The notes: a model not told the origin generated them from the sequence alone. A DNA stretch of 64,000 nucleotides from Hephaestia mangrovi (GCF_019880555.1 NZ_JAINVU010000007.1:1-64000), one strand, 5' to 3'; shown: positions 7,721 through 18,797, numbered from the stretch's first letter. Numbers and translations: made by a program.

Positions 7721-10700
7721 TCAGGTGCTCGCTTTCGAACTGTGGGGGAGATTTTCGGAGGGGGCCGCGCCGTAGCCGCCACCGCCGGGTGTTTCGATCA
7801 CGATCATGTCGCCGGGCGCCATGTCGATTTGCGCACGGCCTTCGAGGATCTGGACGGTCCCGTCGGCGCGCTCGACCCATTGCCGGCCCGGTGCCCCGTC
7901 GCCGCCGCCATCGAGCCCGAACGGCGCGTGCGTGCGGCGCGATGCGACGATCGTCGCAGTGACGGGCGCGAGCATGCGGACCTTGCGCACCACGCCGTCG
8001 CCACCGCGATGCGCGCCGTCTCCGCCCGATCCGTGCCGGACCGAGAATTGCTCGAGCCGCACCGGATAGCGCGCCTCCAGCACCTCGGGATCGGTGATCC
8101 GGGTGTTCGTCATGTGGCTGTGCACCGCCGAGGCGCCGTCGAAATCAGGGCCGGCGCCGGTGCCGCCGCAGATCGTCTCGTAATATTGGCAGTCGGCATT
8201 GCCGAACAGGAAATTGTTCATCGTGCCCTGCGCGGCGGCGCTGGCGCCGAGCGCGCCGAGCAGCGCGTTGGCGACCGCCTGGCTGATCTCGGTATTGCCC
8301 GCGACCACCGCGCTGCCCGGCGTCGGCGCCAGGAAGCTGCCGTCCGGAATGCGGATGTCGAGCGGCGCCAGGCACCCCTCGTTGAGCGGCAGGTCGCTGC
8401 CGACCAAGCAGCGGAAGACGTAGAGCACGACGGCTCGAGTGACGGCGGGCGGCGCATTGAAATTGCCGGGGCGCTGTTCGCTGGTGCCGACGAAATCGAT
8501 CACCGCCCGGCGTGCTGCACGATCGACCGTCACCGCGACGCGAAGCACCGCGCCATCATCCATCACATACTCGAAGCTGCCGCCGCCGATCCGGTCGATC
8601 ACGCCGCGGATGCTCTCCTCGGCATTGGCGAGGACATGGCCCATATAGCGCGAAACGAGCGGCCAGCCCTGCTCGGCGATCGTCGCCTTCAGTTCGGCGA
8701 TGCCGGCTTCGTTGGCGGCGACCTGCGCCTTGATGTCGGCGACGTTGATGTCGGGGCTGCGCGCCGGATAGGCGGCGCCTGCCAGCAGCGCGCGGAACGC
8801 CTCCTCGCGGAATTCCTGCGCATCGAGCAGCAGGAAATCGTCGATGACGACGCCTTCCTCCTCCAGCGTGGTCGATCCCGGCGGGGTCGATCCCGGCGTG
8901 GTGCCGCCGATATCGGCATGATGGCCGCGATTGCCGACGAAGAAGCGGATCGTCTCGCCGGCCTCGTCGAACACCGGCGCGATCACCGTCACGTCGGGCA
9001 GGTGCGTCCCGCCGTTATAGGGATTGTTGAGCGCGACCATGTCGCCGGGACGCAGCGTCTTGCCGCGGCTGCGGATCACCGCGCGGACGCTTTCGCCCAT
9101 CGCGCCGAGATGCACCGGCACGTGCGGCGCGTTGGCGATCAGCCGGCCCTCTGCATCGAACAGCGCGCAGGAGAAATCCAGCCGTTCCTTGATGTTGACG
9201 CTGGTCGAGGTGTGGCGCAGCACGGTGCCCATCTGCTCGGCGATCGCCATGAAGCGGTTGTTGAACAGCTCGAGCAGCACCGGGTCGGGGCGCGCGCCAT
9301 CGTCCCCGCGCCGCGTGCCGCGCGGCGCGGTGCGGCGCAGGACGAGCTGGCCGCCGTCATCCATCGTCGCGCGCCAGCCGGGCTCGACCACGGTGGTCGC
9401 GGTCGCTTCGCGAATGATCGCCGGGCCGCTGACCGAATCACGGACGATCATCACGTCGCGATCATAGACGGGCGCGTCGTGGCGCTTGCTCCCGCTCCAC
9501 AACGCCACGTCCTCGACCGGCGCCAGCGAGGCGCGGCGCGCGGCGGCGGTGCGCGGCGCGATCGGCTCGCCGGGGCGGATCGCTTCGGCAGCGACGCTCT
9601 CGACGATGATCGCGCGTCCGGGGGTTGCGAAACCGAAACGCTGGCGATGCTGCGCGTCGAACGCCGCGCGCATATCCGCGATCGTGCCGAGCGGTACGGT
9701 GAGGGCGGTATCGGTGCCGGCATAGCGCAGGTCGACCGTGGCGCGCACGACGACATCGCCGGCACCGATGACGGCGGCGCGCGCCGCGTCTGACAAGCCG
9801 GCGATCACACGCCCTGCTTCGACCAGCGTGTCGGCATCGAGCGGCCGTTCGATCGCCTGCTGGCGGATCGCGCTCTGATCGGCGAGCCCCATGCCGAAGG
9901 CGGACAGCACGCCGGCGAACGGGTGGATCAGGATCGTCTCCATGCCCAGCGCGTCGGCGACCTGACAGGCATGCTGCCCGCCGGCACCGCCGAAGCAGAC
10001 CAGCGCGAAATCGGCCGCGTCATGCCCCTTTTCGAGGCTGACCTGCTTGATCGCTGCCGCCATGTTGGCGACGCCGACGCGCAGGAACCCCTCCGCGACG
10101 CCCTCGGCAGTCTGCGGCTGGCCGGTCGCGGCGGCGATCTCCCCGGCCAGCGCGGTGAAGCGGGTGCGAACGATGTCGCGATCGAGCGGCTGATCGCCGT
10201 CGGGGCCGAAGATCGCCGGAAAATGCTGCGGGTTGATCTTGCCGAGCAGCAAATTGGCATCGGTGATCGTCAGCGGGCCGCCGCGCCGGTAGCACGCCGG
10301 GCCGGGATTGGCGCCGGCGCTGTCCGGCCCGACGCGGAACCGCGCGCCGTCGAAATGCAGGATCGAGCCGCCGCCCGCCGCGACGGTGTTGATCGCCATC
10401 ATCGGCACGCGCACGTCGACCCCGGCGATCGCCGCGTCGGCGGTGCGCTCGAACGCGCCGGCGTAGAGCGCGACGTCGGTCGACGTGCCGCCCATGTCGA
10501 AACCGATGATCCTGTCGAAACCGGCCGCTGCGGCGGTGCGCGCGGCGCCGACCACGCCACCCGCCGGACCCGACAGGATCGCGTCGCGCCCCTGAAACAG
10601 CGCGGCATCGGTGAGGCCGCCATTCGATTGCATGAAATAGAGCGGTGCGCCGTCGAGCTCGCCGGCGACCTGATCGACATAGCGGCGCAGGACGGGCGAC

Positions 10701-11338
10701 AGATAGGCATCGAGCACCGTCGTCCCTGCGCGCGACACCAGGCCCATCAGCGCGCTCGCGTCATGGCTGGCGGTGACCTGCGCGAAGCCGGTCTCGCGCG
10801 CCAGCCGGGCCAGTGTCGCTTCCGCCCGCTTGTGTCGCCAGGCGTGTGCGAGTGCGATCGCCACCGCCTCGTATCCGTCGCGTCGATAGCGGGCGAGCAT
10901 CGCGGCGACGGCGGCCTTGTCGATCGGCGACAATGTTGCGCCATCGACATCGACGCGGCCGCCCACCTCTTCGACCGCGGCATAGAGCGGTTCGGGCTTT
11001 TCGATCGCGAGGTCGAACAGCCGCGGCCGCGCCTGATGGCCGATCGTGAGCACATCGGTGAACCCCCGATCGACCAGCAGCAACGTTCGCGCGCCCCTCC
11101 GTTCGAGCAATGCGTTCGTCGCGACGGTGGTGCCCATCTTGATCGCATCGATCTCGGCGACCGGAATCGCGTCGTCAGCAGCGATGCCAAGCGCATGGCG
11201 GATGCCCGCCACTGCGGCATCGCGATACCGCTCTGGATTTTCGCTCAACAGTTTGTGCGTCGCGAAGGCCCCGCCGGGATCGCGCGCGACGATATCAGTG
11301 AACGTGCCGCCGCGATCGATCCAGAATTGCCAGCCCAT
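7721..11338 (-). CDS. Hydantoinase/5-oxoprolinase-family protein, HyuA-HyuB fusion
   Basis: This 1205-residue protein starts at [17 protein letters not shown] (ATG 11338) with GGAGG just upstream. The HyuA-type half (about residues 1-680) has the acetate-kinase-like phosphate loop [37 protein letters not shown] and [14 protein letters not shown]. The HyuB-type half (about 690-1190) has [50 protein letters not shown] and the end GGGGYG. The fused layout is that of ATP-dependent 5-oxoprolinase. It ends 3 bases before the LigB-like start, so it is co-translated with ring-cleavage genes. That makes a dedicated amide or lactam-type substrate plausible, rather than glutathione recycling. Confidence 0.85.
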   Translation of the reverse strand: MGWQFWIDRGGTFTDIVARDPGGAFATHKLLSENPERYRDAAVAGIRHALGIAADDAIPVAEIDAIKMGTTVATNALLERRGARTLLLVDRGFTDVLTIGHQARPRLFDLAIEKPEPLYAAVEEVGGRVDVDGATLSPIDKAAVAAMLARYRRDGYEAVAIALAHAWRHKRAEATLARLARETGFAQVTASHDASALMGLVSRAGTTVLDAYLSPVLRRYVDQVAGELDGAPLYFMQSNGGLTDAALFQGRDAILSGPAGGVVGAARTAAAAGFDRIIGFDMGGTSTDVALYAGAFERTADAAIAGVDVRVPMMAINTVAAGGGSILHFDGARFRVGPDSAGANPGPACYRRGGPLTITDANLLLGKINPQHFPAIFGPDGDQPLDRDIVRTRFTALAGEIAAATGQPQTAEGVAEGFLRVGVANMAAAIKQVSLEKGHDAADFALVCFGGAGGQHACQVADALGMETILIHPFAGVLSAFGMGLADQSAIRQQAIERPLDADTLVEAGRVIAGLSDAARAAVIGAGDVVVRATVDLRYAGTDTALTVPLGTIADMRAAFDAQHRQRFGFATPGRAIIVESVAAEAIRPGEPIAPRTAAARRASLAPVEDVALWSGSKRHDAPVYDRDVMIVRDSVSGPAIIREATATTVVEPGWRATMDDGGQLVLRRTAPRGTRRGDDGARPDPVLLELFNNRFMAIAEQMGTVLRHTSTSVNIKERLDFSCALFDAEGRLIANAPHVPVHLGAMGESVRAVIRSRGKTLRPGDMVALNNPYNGGTHLPDVTVIAPVFDEAGETIRFFVGNRGHHADIGGTTPGSTPPGSTTLEEEGVVIDDFLLLDAQEFREEAFRALLAGAAYPARSPDINVADIKAQVAANEAGIAELKATIAEQGWPLVSRYMGHVLANAEESIRGVIDRIGGGSFEYVMDDGAVLRVAVTVDRAARRAVIDFVGTSEQRPGNFNAPPAVTRAVVLYVFRCLVGSDLPLNEGCLAPLDIRIPDGSFLAPTPGSAVVAGNTEISQAVANALLGALGASAAAQGTMNNFLFGNADCQYYETICGGTGAGPDFDGASAVHSHMTNTRITDPEVLEARYPVRLEQFSVRHGSGGDGAHRGGDGVVRKVRMLAPVTATIVASRRTHAPFGLDGGGDGAPGRQWVERADGTVQILEGRAQIDMAPGDMIVIETPGGGGYGAAPSENLPHSSKAST

Positions 11339-11370
11339 ATCGCCTCCGCGAAATGATTGAAGACGATTCG

Positions 11371-11398
11371 TCGATAAATTGTAATCGAAAAGTTGACA
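11371..11398. promoter_or_regulatory. Divergent promoter/operator candidate between oxoprolinase-like gene and MarR gene
   Basis: The 100-base gap between the two divergent genes is AT-rich against its surroundings. It contains TCGATaaattgtaATCGA (11371-11388), an inverted repeat with 5-base arms. It overlaps ATTGT...ACAAT (11379-11398 region) and a TTGACA at about 11393 that could serve as the -35 of the MarR promoter. An operator for the MarR protein here is the usual arrangement for the family, but it is inferred. Confidence 0.4.
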
Positions 11399-11440
11399 AT
11401 ACACTGATTTGTCTTTTTGTATGGCTTCAGGAGAATGCCC

Positions 11441-11941
11441 ATGCCGGAACCCGTCGTTTCGTCCGCCCATCTCGCCGCCGGGGAATCGCCGGCTTTGAGC
11501 GAGTTCGAATTCGCGCTGACGCTGGCGGCCAACGCCTATCAGCGCTGGATCGTGCGCTGCGCCGCGGCGGCGGGCTCCTCGCTCTCTCCTCTTGAGGTGC
11601 TGGTGCTCCACACCGTGCGCCATCGGGATCGCGCGAAGCGGCTCGCCGATATCATGCTGGTGCTCGATATCGAGGATACGCATCTCGCGACCTACGCCGT
11701 GCGCAAGCTGACCGCCGCAGGGCTGGTCGACGCGACGCGAGCGGGCAAGGAGAAGCTGATCGGCGCAACCGCGGCGGGGCGCGCCTTCTGCGACCGTTAT
11801 GCCGAAATCCGCGAGCGGTTGCTGGTCCATCCGCTGGTGAGCGACGGACCGGGTGACGACGGCATCTCGCAAGTCGCCGAACGCATGCGCTCGCTGTCGG
11901 GACAGTACAATCAGGCCGCGCGCGCGGCCGCCACGCTTTAG
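11441..11941 (+). CDS. MarR-family winged-helix regulator
   Basis: This ~166-residue protein has a central winged helix: [60 protein letters not shown], which is the MarR pattern of recognition helix followed by a wing. AGGAGA 7 bases before the ATG at 11441 favours that start over in-frame ATG 11435 or TTG 11417. The gene is divergent from the oxoprolinase/dioxygenase/oxygenase run and stops 3 bases before the ferredoxin reductase. MarR proteins of this kind often release DNA when they bind aromatic ligands, so it probably controls both arms of the island. No metal-binding or redox-Cys pattern stands out. Confidence 0.8.
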   Translation: MPEPVVSSAHLAAGESPALSEFEFALTLAANAYQRWIVRCAAAAGSSLSPLEVLVLHTVRHRDRAKRLADIMLVLDIEDTHLATYAVRKLTAAGLVDATRAGKEKLIGATAAGRAFCDRYAEIRERLLVHPLVSDGPGDDGISQVAERMRSLSGQYNQAARAAATL

Positions 11942-11944
11942 GGA

Positions 11945-13189
11945 ATGCCGATGGCCGAGCCTCAGCAATCTTTCGATATCGTGATCGTCGGCGCCGGGCA
12001 CGGCGGCGCGCAGGCGGCGATCGCACTGCGCCAGCGCGGCTTCGCCGGCAGCGTCGCGATGATCGGCGACGAACCCGACCTGCCTTACGAACGCCCGCCT
12101 CTGTCGAAGGATTATCTGGCCGGCGAGCGGCCCGTCGAGCGCCTGCTGATCCGCCAGCCGCATTTCTGGGAAGAGCGTAGCGTGACGCTGCTGCTCGGCC
12201 GACAGGTCGTGGCGGTTGCGGCGGACAAGCACGTTCTGACGCTCGCCGACGGCGGCATGGTCAGCTACGGCCAACTGATCTGGGCGACCGGCGGCGCGCC
12301 GCGACGGCTGGCCTGCGATGGTGGCGATCTGAGCGGGATGCACACGATCCGCGCCCGCGCCGATGTCGATCGACTGATGCGCGAGCTGAGGGAAGCCCAC
12401 CGCGTCGTCGTGATCGGCGGCGGCTATATCGGCCTTGAGGCCGCGGCGGTGCTGAGCAAGACCGGCCGCGACGTGACGGTGATCGAGGCACAGGACCGCG
12501 TGCTCGCGCGCGTCGCCGGCGAACCGCTGTCGCGCTTCTACGAGGCCGAACATCGCGCGCGCGGCGTCGATCTGCGGCTGGGCTCCACGGTCGCCTGCAC
12601 CGAGGGCTACGAGGGCCGCGTAACTGGCGTGCGGCTGGGCGACGGCAGCGTCGTCGCGGCCGACATCGTCATCGTCGGCATCGGCATCGTCCCCGCCGTC
12701 GAGCCGCTGATCGCGGCGGGGGCGGTCGGCGGCAACGGCGTCGCGGTCGACGATCATTGCCACACGTCGCTGCCCAACGTCTTCGCGATCGGCGATTGCG
12801 CGCTGCACGTCAATGCGTTCGCCGACGGCGCCGCGATCAGGCTCGAATCGGTGCAGAACGCGAACGACATGGCCGGCACCGTCGCCAGGGCGATCACCGG
12901 CGCGCCCGAGCCGTATCGCGCGGTGCCATGGTTCTGGTCCAACCAATATGATCTCAAGCTGCAGACGGTCGGCCTGTCGGCAGGCCATGACGCCGCCGTA
13001 TTGCGCGGCGATCCGGCGCAGCGGTCGTTCAGCCTGATCTATCTGCGCGCCGGCAAGGTGATCGCGATCGACTGCGTCAACGCGGTCAAGGATTATGTCG
13101 CCGGCCGGGCGCTGGTCGAGCGCGGCATCGTCGCCACGGCGGCGCAACTCGCTGATACAGCGATCCCGCTCAAAACGCTGTCGGCCTGA
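11945..13189 (+). CDS. FAD/NADH-dependent ferredoxin reductase (rhodocoxin/putidaredoxin reductase type)
   Basis: This 414-residue flavoprotein has an FAD-binding fold at the N-terminus ([19 protein letters not shown]), an NAD(P)-binding fold in the middle ([19 protein letters not shown]) and the second FAD motif [26 protein letters not shown] is characteristic of reductases serving Rieske oxygenases and P450s. The C-terminal domain holds [16 protein letters not shown]. Two in-frame ATGs (11945 and 11951) are possible starts. It would pass electrons from NADH through a ferredoxin to the Rieske oxygenase at 2768-4006. The ferredoxin itself is not in this window. Confidence 0.9.
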   Translation: MPMAEPQQSFDIVIVGAGHGGAQAAIALRQRGFAGSVAMIGDEPDLPYERPPLSKDYLAGERPVERLLIRQPHFWEERSVTLLLGRQVVAVAADKHVLTLADGGMVSYGQLIWATGGAPRRLACDGGDLSGMHTIRARADVDRLMRELREAHRVVVIGGGYIGLEAAAVLSKTGRDVTVIEAQDRVLARVAGEPLSRFYEAEHRARGVDLRLGSTVACTEGYEGRVTGVRLGDGSVVAADIVIVGIGIVPAVEPLIAAGAVGGNGVAVDDHCHTSLPNVFAIGDCALHVNAFADGAAIRLESVQNANDMAGTVARAITGAPEPYRAVPWFWSNQYDLKLQTVGLSAGHDAAVLRGDPAQRSFSLIYLRAGKVIAIDCVNAVKDYVAGRALVERGIVATAAQLADTAIPLKTLSA

Positions 13190-13196
13190 CGGAAAA

Positions 13197-13229
13197 CCAC
13201 CGTCGGCCCCGATATCGGGCCGACGGTGG
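13197..13229 (-). terminator. Hairpin terminator between ferredoxin reductase and TonB receptor
   Basis: Two 13-base arms (CCACCGTCGGCCC and its exact complement) flank a 7-base centre, CGATATC. On the minus strand the stem runs into TTTT, which favours termination of the TonB receptor transcript. Because the stem is symmetric it may also stop the plus-strand reductase transcript. Confidence 0.75.
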
Positions 13230-13275
13230 AAGGCGGTGACGACATTCATGCGAGGGTTCGTCGTCACCGGTAGGT

Positions 13276-15777
13276 TCAGAACCGGAAACTCGCCTGCAAC
13301 CCGATCGTGCGGGGGCGATAGGTCTGATAGATATATTGCGGCTCGTCGATCGCGTAGGACGTGCATTCGGTGTTGCGGCATGTGCCGCGCCCACCGGTGA
13401 TCTTCGATAGCGTGTCCGTCGAATCGAACAGGTTCTGCACGTACAGCGCGAGATCGATCGGCCCGGTCATCGCCCCTAAGCGCAACGATGCGTAATGCGT
13501 GGCGTCCGCCCAGTATTTTTCGGGCGCATAGGATACCGTGCCCGGCCCGTTCGTCTCCTTATAGGCGCTGGCATATTGATAATCGCCGCGCAGGTAGATC
13601 TTCCAGTGATCGTCGATCGGCATCTCGTAGCGCGCCGAAACCGAGACGTTCCAGGGTGCGATCGGCATCGTATCGCCCTTGTTGGCGTACACGGCCTGGG
13701 TCGAGCCTGGCAGCGGCGTTGGGCCCAGCACCGTTTCGGTGAAATGCGCGTCGGTATAGCTTGCCGCCCCAGTCAGCGTCAGGCCGGCTGCCGGGCGCAG
13801 TTGAACCTGCAGATCGCCGCCGCGGCTGACCGCATGGCCGGCGTTGGTGATGAACTGCGCCGAGCAGCCCGGGAACGTCTGGAACAATTGCGGCCGATCC
13901 CAGTCGATATAGAAGGCGCTCGCCTGGATATGAGCCAGCCCGCCGAGCAGCCCCAGCTTGGCGCCGGCTTCATAGCTCCAGACCGAATCGGGATTGTAGG
14001 TCGTCGGCGCATCACCGCCGAGCGCGGCCAGCCCCGCAGCGCAGCTGTTCTGCGAAATCGTGGGATTGACGCCGCCGGCGCGGAAGCCCTTCGCCGCGTT
14101 GATATAGAGCAGATCGTCGGGCGTCAGCTGATAGGAAACGCCGAATTTGGGGGTGATGGGGGTGTTCTTCTGCTTGCCCGAGGTGAGGCCGCCATTTTCT
14201 TCTGTCGGCACGGCGAAACGGGCGAGCGCGCCGTACAGCGTCTGGTCGTATTCGAACGTCGTGCGGGAGACGCGCAAACCGGCGGTCAGCTTCAATCGCT
14301 CGGTCGGCTTGATGTAGAGTTCGCCGAATCCGGCGATTTCCTTGTCCGTCAGCTTCTGCGACCGATATTGTGCGAGATTGCCCTCCATCAGCGGCGCGCC
14401 ATAGACCCCTTGCGTATCGGTGCCGCGCAGCACTTCCGACAGGGCATCGAGATCTTCGTAGATTCTCGACAGCGTACGAATCGTCGAATGACTGTAGTAG
14501 GCGCCGCCAGTGAAGCTGAACAACGAATCGGCGTCGCCCAGCGTCAGGCGCAGTTCTTCGGAATAGGCGTTACGGCGGTTGCCGAAATAGAACTGCCGGC
14601 GGAAATCGGGAAGTTCGGCAACGAATCCGATACCGCCTTGCAGGTTGCGCGCCTCGCCGCTGAAACCCGCTTCGTCGACCACGCCGTTGGTCGTGTCGTG
14701 GACGTAGGAGCTGATCGACTTCACCGATCCCCAGCCGAAATCGTAATCAACGATGACGCTGGGCACGTACAGTTTGGACGTCCTGGGCGAAAGATAGGGG
14801 TCGCCGGATTTATATAGCCCGAATTGATCGTAAGGACCGTAGGTATGCGACGGGTAGGTGAAGCTGCCTTTGGTATAGGCCGTGGTCGTCGACTGATCGA
14901 CCTTCGCCCAATAGGTGTCGACGTCGTCCGAATGATCGTAGGAATAATAGAACGACGGCGTGATCGACAGCGAGTCGGTCAATTGCCCCTTCAGCGCCAG
15001 ATGGAATTGGCCCTGCTTTCCCGAATTGGCGTTGGACTTGTATTTCTTGCTGGAATCCCAGACGTCGACATGGTCGATATAGCCGCCGATCGTCGTGATA
15101 TAGGCGCTGGCACGGAATCCTAGCTTACCCTTGATGATCGGACCACCGACCGCGATCCCGGCCTCGGCGCTGGGATCGCCGTCCTTGGTGAACGACATGC
15201 CGAACCGGCCATAGCCACTATAATTGTACAGTCCCGGGGCAGGCGTGATTAAGCGTACCGTGCCGCCTTCCGACGAGCCACCATATAGCGTGCCCTGAGG
15301 CCCGCGCAGCACCTCGACGCGTTCGAGGTCGAATAATTGCGGGATCGGGCTGCCATTGCCCGAATAGGACAGCGCGTTGCGCTTTTGCAGCGCGACGTCG
15401 TCGAGATAGATGCCCGTCGTCGGCGATCCGGCAGCCGAATAGATGCCGCGGATGGTGATGTTGGGCGTCATGTCCGCGCCCGACGAGGTCAGTGTGAGAG
15501 CCGGCACGGTGCGCGCCAGATCGCCGATATCGGTGACACCCTGTTCGTCGAGCGACCGCTGCGTGACGGCGGTGAGACTGATCGGTACGCGATTGGCGAT
15601 GTCACTGCGCTTGCTGGCGGTGACGACGATGTCCGACTGGCTATCGGCATCCGTTTCCTGTTGCTGCGTCTGCATCGGGGCGCCGGCCGCGGGGGCCTGC
15701 TGGGCGGTTGCAGCCGTCGCGGTGCCCAGCGCGCCGATCGCGACACCGAGAGATAGAGCGGTCTTGAGATGGGTCAT
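13276..15777 (-). CDS. TonB-dependent outer-membrane receptor
   Basis: This 833-residue protein starts at [18 protein letters not shown] (ATG 15777, AAGGGGGAGA upstream). It has a signal peptide cleaved near ATAQQAP, then a Gln-rich spacer. The plug domain begins [15 protein letters not shown] with [20 protein letters not shown] and contains [17 protein letters not shown] long beta-barrel region ends in [10 protein letters not shown], with the C-terminal Phe expected for barrel assembly. Its place inside the aromatic island suggests uptake of the aromatic substrate, or a conjugate of it, across the outer membrane. Sphingomonad receptors of this type are known for lignin-derived biaryls, but the ligand here is not determined. 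Confidence 0.92.
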   Translation of the reverse strand: MTHLKTALSLGVAIGALGTATAATAQQAPAAGAPMQTQQQETDADSQSDIVVTASKRSDIANRVPISLTAVTQRSLDEQGVTDIGDLARTVPALTLTSSGADMTPNITIRGIYSAAGSPTTGIYLDDVALQKRNALSYSGNGSPIPQLFDLERVEVLRGPQGTLYGGSSEGGTVRLITPAPGLYNYSGYGRFGMSFTKDGDPSAEAGIAVGGPIIKGKLGFRASAYITTIGGYIDHVDVWDSSKKYKSNANSGKQGQFHLALKGQLTDSLSITPSFYYSYDHSDDVDTYWAKVDQSTTTAYTKGSFTYPSHTYGPYDQFGLYKSGDPYLSPRTSKLYVPSVIVDYDFGWGSVKSISSYVHDTTNGVVDEAGFSGEARNLQGGIGFVAELPDFRRQFYFGNRRNAYSEELRLTLGDADSLFSFTGGAYYSHSTIRTLSRIYEDLDALSEVLRGTDTQGVYGAPLMEGNLAQYRSQKLTDKEIAGFGELYIKPTERLKLTAGLRVSRTTFEYDQTLYGALARFAVPTEENGGLTSGKQKNTPITPKFGVSYQLTPDDLLYINAAKGFRAGGVNPTISQNSCAAGLAALGGDAPTTYNPDSVWSYEAGAKLGLLGGLAHIQASAFYIDWDRPQLFQTFPGCSAQFITNAGHAVSRGGDLQVQLRPAAGLTLTGAASYTDAHFTETVLGPTPLPGSTQAVYANKGDTMPIAPWNVSVSARYEMPIDDHWKIYLRGDYQYASAYKETNGPGTVSYAPEKYWADATHYASLRLGAMTGPIDLALYVQNLFDSTDTLSKITGGRGTCRNTECTSYAIDEPQYIYQTYRPRTIGLQASFRF

Positions 15778-15852
15778 CGGGTCTCCCCCTTCCAAAGGTC
15801 GATGGTTGGTCCTCGCTGCATGTCTGCCGCGTCACGTGCGCTGCGCGCGGTC

Positions 15853-16806
15853 TCATTGAATTGTGTTTGGAATGTTGCTCGCGAACAGCGCCTCCAGTGT
15901 CGGCGGCTGGTCGACGATGTGCTGCCGCGCGATCTGATCGAGCAACTGCGAAAGAATGTCTCGATTGCGCTCGACGCCATAGGGAAGCGGATCGCCGAGT
16001 TCGGCCATGGCCAGGCGGCTGATCCGGTCGGAAGGCGTCAAATCCGCTTCGTCTGCGTCTCGCAGCCAGTGGAGATAGGCCCGCTTCGCGGCCGCGAACA
16101 TCGCGATCAGTTCCGGCACCAGCTCGGGTCGTTCGGCCACTAACGCCCCGCGTGTCACGATGACATGATTGATCGGGAAAAAGCCGTCACCGCGCAGCCG
16201 CGTGAGTGCCGCCCCGATCGGATCAGGGATCAACGGCACCAGTGGCGCTGCCGCGCCAAGTCCGACGGCGGCGTCGAGCAGGCCCGACGAAACGAGCGCG
16301 GCGAGATCGCCGCCGGGTGGCGCCGACACGACGTTCGCCGGCGGCTCATATTCTGCGACATGCTCATCGCCGGTCGTGACCCAGGTAATCCGATCGAGAC
16401 CGACGCCATGCTCCTGTTGCAGAATGGCTCGTGCCCATACGCCCGTGGTCACGGTATAGCCGCGATTGACGCCGACGCGGCGCCGCTCGAGCGCGCGGGG
16501 ATCGCCGACCGGTCCATCGGGACGGACCAGGATCGCACCGTGATGGAAGCCGCGAACCGGAAAAACCGGCAGCGCGATCAGATCCTTGCCGTGTGCGCGC
16601 GCGCAGACGAAGGTGGTCAATGCCATTTCGCACACGTCGAATGCGGCTTCCCGCACCATGCGGCGGAAAACCGGGGGAAGACGCGCGGCGGACGCGACGT
16701 CGATCTCCACGCCCGGCATCGCAACCGATCCATCGACGATGGCGCGCGTCGCCCCGCCAGTGCCCAGCGCGATGGACAGCGGGCGCTCGGGCATGGCGCT
16801 ACACAT
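15853..16806 (-). CDS. 4,5-dihydroxyphthalate decarboxylase-like protein (periplasmic-binding-protein fold, no signal peptide)
   Basis: This ~317-residue protein resembles the 4,5-dihydroxyphthalate decarboxylase (Pht5) family. It begins [19 protein letters not shown] and continues [40 protein letters not shown] and [20 protein letters not shown], all in the order seen in that family. The fold is that of type-2 substrate-binding proteins, but there is no signal peptide, which favours a cytoplasmic enzyme. An ATG at 16806 has GAGGG upstream and overlaps the LigK stop by 8 bases. A second ATG lies at 16794. A ring decarboxylase just before extradiol cleavage would fit the island. An orphan binding protein is the main alternative. 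Confidence 0.65.
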   Translation of the reverse strand: MCSAMPERPLSIALGTGGATRAIVDGSVAMPGVEIDVASAARLPPVFRRMVREAAFDVCEMALTTFVCARAHGKDLIALPVFPVRGFHHGAILVRPDGPVGDPRALERRRVGVNRGYTVTTGVWARAILQQEHGVGLDRITWVTTGDEHVAEYEPPANVVSAPPGGDLAALVSSGLLDAAVGLGAAAPLVPLIPDPIGAALTRLRGDGFFPINHVIVTRGALVAERPELVPELIAMFAAAKRAYLHWLRDADEADLTPSDRISRLAMAELGDPLPYGVERNRDILSQLLDQIARQHIVDQPPTLEALFASNIPNTIQ

Positions 16807-17476
16807 AGCGCAGCCCTCGTTCACGCAACGCGGTCCGCATGCCATAAATGTCGAGACCGAGTTCGCCGGCGGCAAGGCGCGCGCGTTTCTCCTCCTCGGC
16901 CGCGAGGCGGTCGTTCGCCCTGTCGAGCACTACGGCCGCCATTTCCCGTGGCACTACGCAGACGCCGTCATCGTCGGCGATGATTGCGTCGCCAGGTCGT
17001 ACCAGAGTACCGGCACACACGATCGGCACGTTGACCGAGCCAGGCGTCGCCTTGACGGTGCCTTGTGCGCTGATCGTCCGTGACCAGACGGGGAAATTCA
17101 TCCGCGTGAGATCGCGAACATCGCGGACGCCCGCATCGATCACCAGCCCGGCACAGCCCCGCGCCTGCGCCGACGTCGCCAGCAAATCACCGAAATAACC
17201 GTCTTCGCAGGCGCTGGTCGGCGCCAGTACCAGTACATCACCGGCGGCCAACTGCTCGATCGCGACATGCGCCATCCAGTTATCGCCGGGGGGCGCGGAG
17301 ATGGTGATCGCGGAGCCCGCGATTGCCGCACCGGAAAATACCGGCCGCAGATGGCGCGCCATCAGGCCGCTGCGTCCCTGCGCCTCATGGACCGTCGCGA
17401 CTCCGGCCGCCGCCAAGGATGCCAACACGGCCATGGGAACGCGCTCGATATTGGTAACGACGGTGGGGCCAGCCAC
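16799..17476 (-). CDS. ligK: 4-carboxy-4-hydroxy-2-oxoadipate aldolase / oxaloacetate decarboxylase (LigK/ProA, RraA fold)
   Basis: This ~225-residue enzyme performs the last step of the protocatechuate 4,5-cleavage and gallate routes: it splits 4-carboxy-4-hydroxy-2-oxoadipate to pyruvate and oxaloacetate with a divalent metal. Family blocks are clear: [70 protein letters not shown] (the G-x-R-D metal and pyruvate site) and [12 protein letters not shown]. The start is taken as GTG 17476 because AGGAG lies 6 bases before it, rather than TTG 17482. It is divergent from the LysR gene, which is probably its regulator, and partners LigJ at 18905. Confidence 0.92.
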   Translation of the reverse strand: MAGPTVVTNIERVPMAVLASLAAAGVATVHEAQGRSGLMARHLRPVFSGAAIAGSAITISAPPGDNWMAHVAIEQLAAGDVLVLAPTSACEDGYFGDLLATSAQARGCAGLVIDAGVRDVRDLTRMNFPVWSRTISAQGTVKATPGSVNVPIVCAGTLVRPGDAIIADDDGVCVVPREMAAVVLDRANDRLAAEEEKRARLAAGELGLDIYGMRTALRERGLRYV

Positions 17477-17576
17477 GGACAACTCCTCGCTCGATCGAGG
17501 AAAGCTGCAGCGATCCGCGACGGCATACCAGTTCGATTTGCGCTACGGCCATAAGCTGATGCTATAAGTCGACCAG

Positions 17577-18797
17577 ATGACGCAGGTATTCGCCTTCAAC
17601 CTCCGGCACCTCGACGCGGTTCTCGCGATCCGAAAACGCGGCAGCATCAGCGCCGCCTCCGATGACGCCAATCTTTCGCAGCCGGCGCTAACGCAGGCCC
17701 TCGCCAAGCTGGAGCGCCAGCTTGGCCATCGACTGTTCGATCGTCAGACGACAGGCGCGGTGCCGACGCCGGCGGGCACCCGCTTTCTCGAACGCGTGCA
17801 GCGGGCCATCGAATATCTGATCGACGGCGGCGGCCAGGTACGCCGTTCGATCAAGGCGCCAGCGCTGCCTCATTTCGAGCGCATGGTCTCGCTCGGCCAG
17901 CTTCGCGCGATCTCGACCGTGGCGCACGCCGGCAGCTACGTCGCCGCCGCCCGCGAGATCGGCGCGGCGCAGCCTTCGCTGCACCGTGCGGTGAAGGAAC
18001 TCGAACTGGTACTCGGCGTGCCGCTGCTGGTACGGGCCGGCAGGACGATGCGCGCGACGACCGCCGCGCATCGGCTGGTGCGATCGATCCGGCTGGCGAT
18101 CGCCGAACTCCAGGCCGGGCTGGATGCGCTCGCGGAGCTGTCGCAAGCCGGCGCGGGCACGGTGACGATCGGCACGCTGCCTTTGGCCCGCGCGGTCTTG
18201 CTGCCGCAGGCGCTCGCCAGATTCATGGCAAATCATCAGCACGCAACCGTGCGCATCGTCGAGGCGCCGTATGAGCAACTGCTCGTCGATGTGCTTGAAG
18301 GCAATATCGACCTGCTGATCGGCGCGCTGCGCGAAGACCAGCCGATCGATGGCGTTATCCAGCAGCGCCTGTTCGCCGAAGGCGTATCGATCGTCGCCGG
18401 GCGTCATCATCCGCTGGCGGGCGGTGGCACGCCGACGCTTGACGAACTGGCACGCCATCCCTGGGTGGTGGGCGCGCGGGGCGCGCCGACGCGCCGGCAC
18501 TGGGAACACCTGTTTCCCGGCAATGATGGCCCGCGGCCGGTGACCCGAGTCGAATCGGCCTCGGCGATGCTGACGCGCGGGCTACTGCTGGCCGGCGACT
18601 GGCTGGCGATGATGTCGTCCGATCAATTCCATATCGAGCGGGAGGCCGGGCTGATCGTCGCGCTTGGCGATACGTTGCCGGGGACCAGTCGCTGGATCGG
18701 GATCACAACCCGGAGCGACTGGTGGCCTACCGACACGCAGGCGGCGTTTCTCGAAACACTGTCCGCCAGCGCTGCCGCCCGGTCTTCCGGAAACTGA
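17577..18797 (+). CDS. LysR-type regulator with two tandem N-terminal HTH domains
   Basis: This 406-residue protein is ~100 residues longer than a usual LysR regulator. Residues 9-67 form a standard LysR HTH (HLDAVLAIRKRGSISAAS, LSQPALTQALAKLERQLG). Residues 107-165 repeat the pattern (LGQLRAISTVAHAGSYVAAA, QPSLHRAVKELELVLGVPLL). A co-inducer domain follows from about 175: VTIGTLPLARAVLLPQAL, EGNIDLLIGALREDQP and a C-terminal lobe ending near GTSRWIGITTRSDWW. It lies divergent from ligK and just upstream of ligJ, the usual place for a regulator responding to a pathway intermediate. Upstream bases show only a weak ribosome site. Function is by family and position. Confidence 0.88.
   Translation: MTQVFAFNLRHLDAVLAIRKRGSISAASDDANLSQPALTQALAKLERQLGHRLFDRQTTGAVPTPAGTRFLERVQRAIEYLIDGGGQVRRSIKAPALPHFERMVSLGQLRAISTVAHAGSYVAAAREIGAAQPSLHRAVKELELVLGVPLLVRAGRTMRATTAAHRLVRSIRLAIAELQAGLDALAELSQAGAGTVTIGTLPLARAVLLPQALARFMANHQHATVRIVEAPYEQLLVDVLEGNIDLLIGALREDQPIDGVIQQRLFAEGVSIVAGRHHPLAGGGTPTLDELARHPWVVGARGAPTRRHWEHLFPGNDGPRPVTRVESASAMLTRGLLLAGDWLAMMSSDQFHIEREAGLIVALGDTLPGTSRWIGITTRSDWWPTDTQAAFLETLSASAAARSSGN

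Noticed and set aside
7586..9793. 735-residue plus-strand open frame
   Set aside because: It runs antisense to the oxoprolinase-like gene, has Arg/Ala/Asp-rich repetitive composition and no family pattern. It is a GC-rich shadow.
11339..13381. N-terminal 680-residue extension of the oxoprolinase-like frame
   Set aside because: It is antisense to the MarR and ferredoxin reductase genes. The real start with ribosome site and family N-terminus is at 11338.
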